From Prosopocoilus inquinatus (Eukaryota > Arthropoda > Insecta > Coleoptera > Lucanidae), in the NCBI GenBank assembly GCA_036172665.1, contig CM069876.1:3286001-3350000 (forward strand): DNA of 64,000 bases, written 5' to 3'. Below the pieces are notes generated by a model. The model was not told the origin of the DNA. It saw only the letters and a program-made list of their open reading frames with translations, and did not search any database. A program made the position numbers and the translations under genes. Shown one piece after another: positions 56,861-64,000 of this stretch; the stretch's first letter is position 1; every line of letters starts with the position of its first letter.

Positions 56861-57121
56861 TGCTCGAGGTTCTCACTGCAATCAAAAACGATTTGCACAA
56901 AACTTTTCTAAAAAATTTTCATTATGCTTTGATAGCAAGCATGGCCGCCTTGCATGGGGGACTTATTAGGAGCAAATCCCGCTTCAATTTGTCTATCCTA
57001 CTGCAATGTTAGGTCAAAAAGCGATAGTAAGATGTCGCTATTTTATATGTTCATTAAAATTTTATCCATATTTAACACCGGTCAGGATGATAACGATTAA
57101 TCCCAAACATTTTTAAGTGTG

Positions 57122-59300
57122 CAGTATTAATTTTTTTTGTGTATCAGTATCATTTGAGTTGGATACCACTTTGAACAGTTACTCTGAATGTTTTATTGTT
57201 AAATTTTTATACCTCAGTATCTCGGTGATAAATTAATTTCAGATTAATGTTTGTATGAACTTTTTCTGTTTCTTTCCTGCTACAGATCACATCCCTAAAC
57301 TAATGTCCTGCAATTACCAAACACCTGGTACATGTTATATAATTGTGTATACATTTAGTAAAGAATAGTTGATGGATTCGGCCGTTACTTGATGAGCATT
57401 CATAATGATCAATTAAAACTCTTGAAATCGATTTTACTTATTTACTGTTAAACACAATAAATGATTCCACATACCGTCCAATGTAACTAAACTCAATTAC
57501 AAGTAAAGTTACAATCACATTTCTATTTCGAAAATTTGACCTAACTCTTTACAATACTTACAATGTTACTGTTTGCATTAAAATACTTGGATAAGTTTAT
57601 GAAATGTAAATATCTTTTAAGTCTACTTGTAATGTATCTGTCGACTACACTGTGTGTTGAAACAATTGCTATGTTTAAACAATAAATGAGTGAAAATTGA
57701 TTTAAGGAGTTTAAATTTATTATAAAGGAATAAAAAACAGTATTTATTTCATTAAAAAAATGTTTTATTCTTGCACATCAAACGGCAAGCGTACATTAAA
57801 TTAAATTAAATCAAAGTCAAAATTGAGTAAACCAAGATGAAGTAATAGTTGGCAACGTATTAAAAAAAAAAACTTTTGAATAATATTGTATTTACTATAT
57901 TCTGAGTCAACGAATTTTCTGCAAAAGCGGAAAAACTTTTGTATTTGATGTTTTAATTTACACTTCATAAAAGATTTGTTTCCATTAAAATTTAGGAAAA
58001 TTGTCTTAAAATCTTTATTTACTTTCAAAAACGTAACTAAGTAAGAAAAAATGATAAAAAAATCGATCCATAAACACTACAAATTGGTAGAATTTTCACT
58101 TTGTTTTACTGTGAACTGTTATAAGTAAGGATAGGACAGGCATATGTTCACGCTATCGTTTCAGTAGCACCGTAAAAATGTGCCAAATAGGCACATCGTG
58201 TAATGGCATTGTTAAAATAATTTACGGCGTTCCTGCTGAATGACGCAACGTGTCGAAAGATTCCGGAGGTCGGGGGTACAACTAGTCAACTAATTTCTCT
58301 GAAAATCTTTACATATTGAAACAGGAAGAGTTGATTGCACAACTGGCACAACTTTTTATTGCGATAACATTGCTCTGTTTTTGGTTACACTGAATAACAC
58401 CATTGCTGTAGCGGTGGTAATTGTCTCCGCAGCTCTCGCGTTTGCGTTCACGCTGCGCTGTAATATCTTATATTGGCCGCTTCATTAGAATTTACACCGC
58501 GCAAAATCTATGGGCCTCGGTCCGTAGTTATAACCTTTTTCTTCATGTGGATATGTAGGTTTTTTTATATCCTTTGATAGACTGTTTTTTACATTCAGTG
58601 ATGTAGTATAAGTTGATTTTGGTCCAAGGTGAACAATGTAATAGGTGGTCCGACAGAAACATTCGGCTGTGCACTGATATGTGCAGAAGGGCATAAGATT
58701 AAGATCAATGTGCAAGAGTGATAGCTAAAAGCAGGGAGGCAAAGCATTAATGCGCGAGAGAGAAAAGTTTTTACGTCTTCGGCATTAGAAAACATCTACC
58801 GCACATTAAAGTTTGTCACATTTGTGTGCCCGTATTACCTTATTACCTTACAATCATTGCCTCTCAAATTTAATTCAGTTTTCATTGGCATGACATGAAT
58901 AGAGAGCTATCATGACCAACGACTGCTATTCCTTCCGTCAGGATCTAAGTACACGACGCTGAATCGCGTTGAGTGGGAGACTGTACCGCGTTCGTGATAT
59001 AGTTTAAGTTTGAGATCCCCCTCCAAATATGTATAATATTTTCTATATCATTACAGAGTCCGTTCCATGTGCACGTTGTGCACTGTTGTGCATTGTTCTA
59101 CTACAAATTTATGGTTACCAACTTTTAAGTTTCACAAATTGGAACATTGTTCTTGGAATTTCGCGGCTTTTTAAAATTTTAATCAAAAAAGATTTGCTAC
59201 GCACTAACGTACTCGCCAACCACTAAAGCAAATACTATGCGTCGGCCACTCTAGCCTGTACTCCTAGAGTCTATGAGTATTCGAACAATATATTTAACAA
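57122..59300. other. No recognised gene
   Basis: AT-rich to 58100, then a less AT-rich unique stretch (58130-59000) with no domain or repeat pair. GTCCGTTCCATGTGCACGTT at about 59058 is a fragment of the MITE at 40582-40711. Confidence 0.45.
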
Positions 59301-59304
59301 ATAG

Positions 59305-59348
59305 CTTAAATAGCGACATCCTACGATCGCTTTTTGACGATCTCCAAC
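59305..59348 (-). repeat. Fragment of the hammerhead retroelement (L segment)
   Basis: On minus the words TCAAAAAGCGAT and GTAGGATGTCGCTATTTAAG match the L segment of the copies at 60906 and 56501. The ribozyme part is absent. Confidence 0.75.
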
Positions 59349-59517
59349 AATTTTTTAAATAAATTTTAACGTTTCTTTGAGCTCCAAGCTACCAAGTTGT
59401 TGCATAATTAATTACAGTTCGAATGGTAACGTTGCCATTAACTGTCGCCTACAAACATTACTTCACTTCCCTGAAAATAGCAACAGGTAACGCCATAAGT
59501 ACGGCGCTTAGTGTGCT

Positions 59518-59581
59518 AAGGTACGTTTCAAGATTCCAATGACGTGACCAAGGTACGTTTCAAGATTCCAGTACCGTGGCC
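59518..59581 (+). repeat. 32-bp tandem duplication
   Basis: AAGGTACGTTTCAAGATTCC starts at 59518 and 59550. The second unit differs at a few bases in its last third. Confidence 0.93.
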
Positions 59582-60049
59582 AAGATACGCGTGTTTAGAT
59601 ATAATCAGGCTTGGTACGTTTTGGGTATGGTTGCCGACGTCTAGGTTTCGTAAATTGGGACGTCGTCTTTAAAAAATCGGACCAAAAAATACAGAGTTTT
59701 GGAAACATCATTGAGGATTTTTCTTTAAGTTAGATTTGCGACGCAATAACATTATAGCCGGGTTATAGATGAGTCGTAGTCAGTGTGTTGCTAGACGAAT
59801 AAAAGAAGATTTCGCCAAATATTTCAATTTGCGTTTACACAAAAAAAAGTAGACAATTGCAAAAAATAATTGGGATGCAATGCAAAGGCTTTGAATCCGG
59901 GAGACACCGCAAAATACGGGATGGTTGGCAACCGTATCTACGTAGATTTGGTGTTGCAGCTCTAATCATTTTGATTGCAATTCTATCACACATTATTTTA
60001 AATGATGTTTAAATGAAAAATGAAAATGTTGAAACAATGTTTTTTGAGA
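59582..60049. other. No recognised feature
   Basis: Unique sequence. Nothing seen. Confidence 0.45.
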
Positions 60050-60125
60050 TCCGAAATTTGAGGCCCCCTTGATTTAAGAGGCCCCAGGCACGCGTCTCAT
60101 GCGCATGTGTGAAAATCCGCCACTG
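60050..60125 (-). mobile_element. hAT-like terminal fragment
   Basis: On minus it reads CAGTGGCGGATTTTCACACA and then GGGGCCTCTTAAATC and GGGGGCCTCAAATTTC, the CAGTGGCGGATTT end type with GGGCCTC subterminal blocks also seen at 31317. The other end is not found. Confidence 0.6.
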
Positions 60126-60890
60126 GTTTTGATCCAATATTTAGCAAAACAAATGAAGAAAAAACTTCGACTGATTATCTTCAAAAATTTCGATTGCGCC
60201 TTGAAAAGTATGGCGAATTGTTAATTGACATTCTCTTACAAACTCGTATAGGAAATTTACTAAATGAAAAAAGAATAATGAATGTTACAAATATTTTTTA
60301 AAATTATTGACGTCCACCGTATTCAATGCACGCCTGACACTCCCCTGCTGCAACGTAATTGACACTCAATAATAAATTTGCACTTGTTGATATGTCATAT
60401 TAATTTCTTTTTCTAAATATTCAGTCATTGACCATATTTTTGGGTATGATCCCTGGAATGCCAATTCTTTTCCTTTATTTGCTTTAGTGAATGTTGGGCC
60501 AAAATCGACTAACGGCACATCGCTGAATGCAGAAGAAAATTTCTCTTAAATAATATAAACATTCACATACATGCACATCTATTGAAAAAAAAAAGTGATA
60601 AAATACTTGTTATAACAGTTGTCATTAAAATAAAATAAATTCAACTTGTACTAATTTGTAATATTTATGGAGGGACTTTAGTTATTTTTTACTTAACAAT
60701 AACAGTCCTTTAAGCTGCCTCCAGAAATAATATCACACCCTTCTCTTGATACTTTGATGATGAAAATGATCAAGCCAAGTTTTCTGACATTTGTCAACTA
60801 TGGAAAACCTTTTGCTGCAGCTTTTAGCTTAAAGTCAACAGAGAAACTTAATGTCAGTTTGCCACTACCAGGAAGAGCAAATAAAATGAA
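60126..60890. other. No recognised gene
   Basis: AT-rich. No domain recognised. Confidence 0.45.
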
Positions 60891-60905
60891 CAATATAAGT
60901 AAAGA

Positions 60906-61101
60906 AAAATTGTCGCAAATCGTTTTTCATTGCAGTGAATTCCTCGAGCAGCCGCTGTACAGCTGTTTCACTCATATTTCGGGTTTCATTAGCAGAAGTA
61001 TAAGATGACTTATTATGTAGCAAACTGGCTTCATCAATTTGTCAGTCCTACTGCAATGTCAGGTCAAAAATCGATTGTAGGATGTCGCTGTTTAAACTGT
61101 T
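60906..61101 (-). mobile_element. Hammerhead retroelement, monomer copy 2 (196 bp) with 15-bp TSD
   Basis: CAATATAAGTAAAGA flanks both sides without mismatch (60891-60905 and 61102-61116). The order on plus is arm A (ribozyme on minus), S (ACTTATTATGTAGCAAACTGG), then L (TCAATTTGTCAGTCCTACTG and ATGTCGCTG). It matches the inverted-dimer copy closely and gives the simplest view of the unit. No ORF and no poly(A). Confidence 0.92.
60951..60999 (-). ncRNA. Type I hammerhead, slightly decayed, copy 2
   Basis: Minus strand: ACTTCTG, CTAATGA (one core change, G to A, in CUGAUGA), a poorly paired stem II, GAAA, self-complementary CAGCTG, TA, then CAGCGGC. Stem I keeps about five of seven pairs. The G5 change should prevent cleavage. 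Confidence 0.7.
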
Positions 61102-61116
61102 CAATATAAGTAAAGA

Positions 61117-61741
61117 TTTGTAGTATAAATAGTGAACAATGACATTACTGAATACAGAGACAAAATAGTGACATAACTAATTATGTCAAGATAAATTTTG
61201 CCTTCAATATTTAACATTTTTGGATCATATAACGAGTCTTAAAATAAAATTAAAAAAATTTCTGTAGCATAATCTTTCTGTGAAGACCTACGTCCGTTCT
61301 TGTAACGTGTAACCGATAAATCCACTTTGCAAAAAATGCAACGTTTGAAAAACTTGTCGGTGAAGCGTATTGGTTAGTTACTGTAAGTTGTCAGCGCTAG
61401 CGGCTGCGACCGTCTTGCAGTTGTTATTTCTCGCAAAAACACAGAAATTTTATTTGATAAATGTGCGAAAGTTATTCATCTTTGCCTGTACGAACGTATT
61501 TTAACTTTCTCATCTTTACTGCAGCCATTACATTTTGGAGTGAAGCGCAGATGCAAAATCAGCTAGTAATTGATAACACAACCCCCTATTTAATCAAGAT
61601 ATTCATTTCTCAGTTTACATAATGTCTAGCCATTTTCAAGAAGATATTTTTGAAAGACCCCGTACTGAGTTTACAAGAGGAAGAAAGAGTCTGTTTTTTA
61701 ATTTTATTAAGAAAAAAATATATCAAAGGGAAAATAGTAAA
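61117..61741. other. No recognised feature
   Basis: Unique, AT-rich with a GC-richer patch at about 61380-61440. Nothing recognised. Confidence 0.45.
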
Positions 61742-61911
61742 TACAAAGTTTCTTTAATCTTGAACCGCACAGAAATATGATGGGAACACACTCATTGTTT
61801 CGTTACAGATTTATAGCTACGTCAGGAGTGACGAACCTATAAGTCTATAGCGAAACGTTGAGTGTGTTCCCATCATATTTCTGTCCGGTTCAAGATTAAA
61901 AAAACTTTGTA
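61742..61911. repeat. 170-bp palindrome with two opposed hammerhead-like cores
   Basis: Arms TACAAAGTTTCTTTAATCTT, GAAATATGATGGGAACACAC and their complements on the right are nearly perfect. At the centre the minus strand (61830-61789) reads CACTC-CTGACGT, a stem-II-like segment, GAAAC and GAGTG. The plus strand (61827-61864) reads TGACGA, CTATA-loop-TATAG, GAAACGTT and GAGTG. These match the core type of the foldback at 17875-18515. Core positions are altered (CTGACGT; first C lost on plus). Confidence 0.8.
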
Positions 61912-62751
61912 CTTTGTACAATTATCATCGGACAACAATCAACTTCAAAGTAAAAAAAAAAACATATATTTTGCTTGATTTATGACGAACATATGTGTAA
62001 TCATTTTGATCTTAACGTAGGGTATTCTTAAAATCGAAAAGAAAGAGTTAAAATCAATATTTTTAACTATTCGTTTAACCTACCAACGTAATTTGAGTAG
62101 TTCTTGTAATTGCTATCAATTCCTTTCATTGTTAAAGTTACAATGGCATTTCTTATCTGATTTTTTAACAGTTCCACATTATTAAGGTTCTTGTAAACAT
62201 TTTATTTTAAACGCTCCCATAAATAAAAATCTGAAATTGTTAAGTAAGAGTTCCTTGTCTGAGCCATTTTTATCAATCCAATTTTTTTTGTAAATTTCAA
62301 GACACTTTTTTTATATTCTTGTAAACTCAATCCTTGTCCCCATAACAAGCCCCCATTAACAAGTCTGTTTTATGGTCTTGACTTAACAATTCCAGATTTT
62401 TATTTATATGTTAAAAAAAATCAATTTACAAATCCGTAACAGTTATGGTGAGGATTCAAGTCGTTGTCAACTTGAAATATGTAGTGAGTTAATCGAAAGT
62501 TAAAAACGTTGATTTGGTTTTCTTCGATCTTAAGAATTCCCTGTATTAAGATTGAAGTTTTATTTACAGATATGTTTGTTATAAATCAACCAAAAACAAT
62601 CTTCCGATGTTCTTTTTTGTAAAATTGAAATTAAACTTTTTTATCTGTTGTAAACCCAATCCGTAGACATACTGTATATGTTGCTTTCGAAAATGTAATT
62701 GTGAAAGCTTAAAGCTTATTATATTTAATAAAGAAAATTTAGTTGATATCT
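61912..62751. other. No recognised feature
   Basis: AT-rich. Nothing seen. Confidence 0.5.
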
Positions 62752-62878
62752 CCTTTTAGGTTTCACCATCACAGTTTAACTTTAAGCTTCGTTTTATTCC
62801 TATGGAAACAATTATCTTCGCAATTGTTACTATGGGAATAAAGCGAAGTTTAAAGTCAAACTATGATGGTGAAACCGG
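62752..62878. repeat. Foldback MITE, about 125 bp
   Basis: Arms GGTTTCACCATCACAGTTTA...TTCCTATGGAAACAATTA and the complement TAGTTTGACTTTAAACTTCG-type sequence ending in ATGATGGTGAAACC fold with a loop of only a few bases near 62818. No ORF. Confidence 0.85.
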
Positions 62879-62879
62879 A

Positions 62880-64000
62880 CCTGAGTCCTTTAAAATATTC
62901 CATTACTTAACTTCACACGAATATTTGCATAGGATGTCAATTTATTAGCGGCAATTCGTAACATGACGTGTTTGATAACTGTCATATTTTATCTGTGACG
63001 ACATTCACTGAGGTCTATTCCAGCGATTCTGTTTGTGTTCATCGAAACTAACACGGTCTACACTTAGTACTAAACGAACTTTGCTTGTTCCATTAGCTAT
63101 GATGAAATCATAAACGAATGTTTCTGAAATGACAACGTCCGATAAAAAAAAAACAATGTGGATGGTTAGACTGATAGCGGATTTTATGCACGTTCCCGTC
63201 GCATTAGTGGATGATCTATCTGGAAAAGTTGGTGTTGTACCTTTGATATAGGCAGCCGCTGGAACAAGAAAAGCTCAGTGTTAGGACACAGCTGAAACCG
63301 GATTATCAGGACCAGTCCTAGATATCGTGGACTTCCGGCGCTCCGTCCAGGTAATCACTCACACCTGACGTGTAATCACAAAGAGGCGGTCACTGAAACT
63401 GCATCCTTAATGAAGAGAATGCCTCCCATTAGAGAGTACAGCATCCTCATTGGTTCAGGTGATCGCCACTCTAGGCGCGGCAAGTTAAAAAAAATACGCA
63501 TCCCATACTAAATGCTTACCATGTTAAGATTCTCTTGATCTCTTGTTACGTTTTAAGAGAACCACTCACTTTAAATTGTGGTCTGTCTATTATTTACAGA
63601 ACTTGTTAAGTCGTTACTTCGCTCCTTACACAATCTCTGAGGCACGGCAATTTATTATCCCCTTAATTAAAACGCTTCAGCTTTCAGGGTACAATGGATG
63701 TGCCTTCTGCTTTCGATGGAAGCACCGAGCTCGCCGAGCAACACTTCTACACCGTTTCCCCAGGTTTAATTATACAGGAAAAAAAAGCAAGCTAACTAAT
63801 TCAAGCTTATTTGGATAACCAGAACGCTGTTTATTTCTACTTGTGTTTATAATGTAGACGTAACGAACACCTTTATGATTTTTATGAAGCGACGCCGTTA
63901 AGCTCCACACATTTTATGTAGTACATAACTCGCAGCAAATTATTCAGGGGACCTGCATAATTATGCAAAATGAATTAATTTAGGACATTAATTGATTACT
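62880..64000. other. No recognised gene
   Basis: About 63150-63480 is less AT-rich and unique. A 91-codon plus frame (63543-63818) has no domain I recognise. Confidence 0.45.

Larger units (their letters stand above)
56501..57052. mobile_element. Hammerhead retroelement, inverted-dimer copy (552 bp) with 14-bp TSD
   Basis: Layout A-L-A'-S-L. A (56501-56669) and A' (56741-56909) are reverse complements of 169 bp with no mismatch that I can find. L is a 71-bp segment at 56670-56740, repeated at 56983-57053. S is the 73 bp between. Monomers at 60906-61101 show A-S-L order, so A' is an inverted extra arm. ATTAAAATTTTATC flanks both sides (56487-56500 and 57053-57066). MITE copy 1 shows the site without it (TAAAACTTTATCCCTATTTA). 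Each arm encodes a hammerhead core on opposite strands. The 166-codon plus frame crossing it is a by-product of the palindrome. Confidence 0.93.
56287..57121 (+). mobile_element. MITE family X, copy 3, carrying an insertion
   Basis: Starts after TA with CACAGATAAAAAATCTGGAG and ends with CCCAAACATTTTTAAGTGTG, like copy 1 (18780-18931). About 283 bp are MITE. The middle is interrupted at 56501-57052 by the hammerhead retroelement, between two 14-bp copies of ATTAAAATTTTATC. Confidence 0.85.

Noticed and set aside
56512..57012. 166-codon plus-strand open frame
   Set aside because: It runs through both arms of the inverted-dimer hammerhead element, so its length is a product of the palindrome and not of coding selection.

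Overview
The window is AT-rich eukaryotic DNA, almost certainly from an insect. The evidence is the repeat content: a mariner lineage common in insects, PIF/Harbinger, hAT-like elements, several non-LTR retrotransposon clades and a Penelope-like element with a GIY-YIG domain. I found no host gene I can defend. There is no multi-exon gene, no rRNA, no intact tRNA and no CRISPR. It reads as intergenic or intronic DNA built from nested, mostly dead mobile elements.

Layout. 0-5 kb: three non-LTR reverse transcriptase fragments, a 244-bp foldback element and a decayed DUF7869-like gene. 6.6-10.7 kb: a non-LTR element cut by a complete Harbinger element, which is itself cut by a foldback element. 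12-16 kb: a nearly full mariner, a tRNA-like SINE head and a two-monomer tandem array. 16.6-18.5 kb: a hammerhead-ribozyme retroelement and a hammerhead-bearing foldback. 20-21.2 kb: a decayed R1-like ORF. 23.2-24.4 kb: an inverted-repeat element. 26-27.5 kb: a non-LTR RT with a mutated active site. 27.7-29.7 and 38-39.6 kb: two DUF4817/DDE transposons of one lineage, the second with roughly 300-360 bp terminal inverted repeats. 31.3-34.4, 34.9-35.3, 42.1-43.2 and 52.8-53.2 kb: hAT-like non-autonomous elements. 45.2-46.8 kb: an element with about 490-bp inverted repeats and a transposase relic. 48.0-49.3 kb: a Penelope-like ORF followed by a hammerhead-like motif. 50.4-51.1 kb: a truncated second mariner. 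56.3-57.1 kb: a MITE carrying a 552-bp inverted-dimer ribozyme element. 60.9-61.1 kb: a 196-bp monomer of the same ribozyme family. 61.7 and 62.8 kb: further palindromes.

The most interesting content is a family of short retroelements, 172 to 196 bp as monomers, carrying a type I hammerhead ribozyme. Three copies sit between 13-15 bp target-site duplications. One copy is an inverted dimer with perfect 169-bp arms, inserted in a MITE whose empty site can be read from a paralogue in the same window. Two further palindromes at 17.9-18.5 and 61.7-61.9 kb carry a second hammerhead-like core on opposite strands, and the only autonomous-type Penelope ORF here also ends with such a motif. Small hammerhead retroelements (retrozymes) thought to be moved by Penelope-like RTs are known in animals. 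I infer that this is such a family, and that foldback hammerhead elements are a form worth examining.
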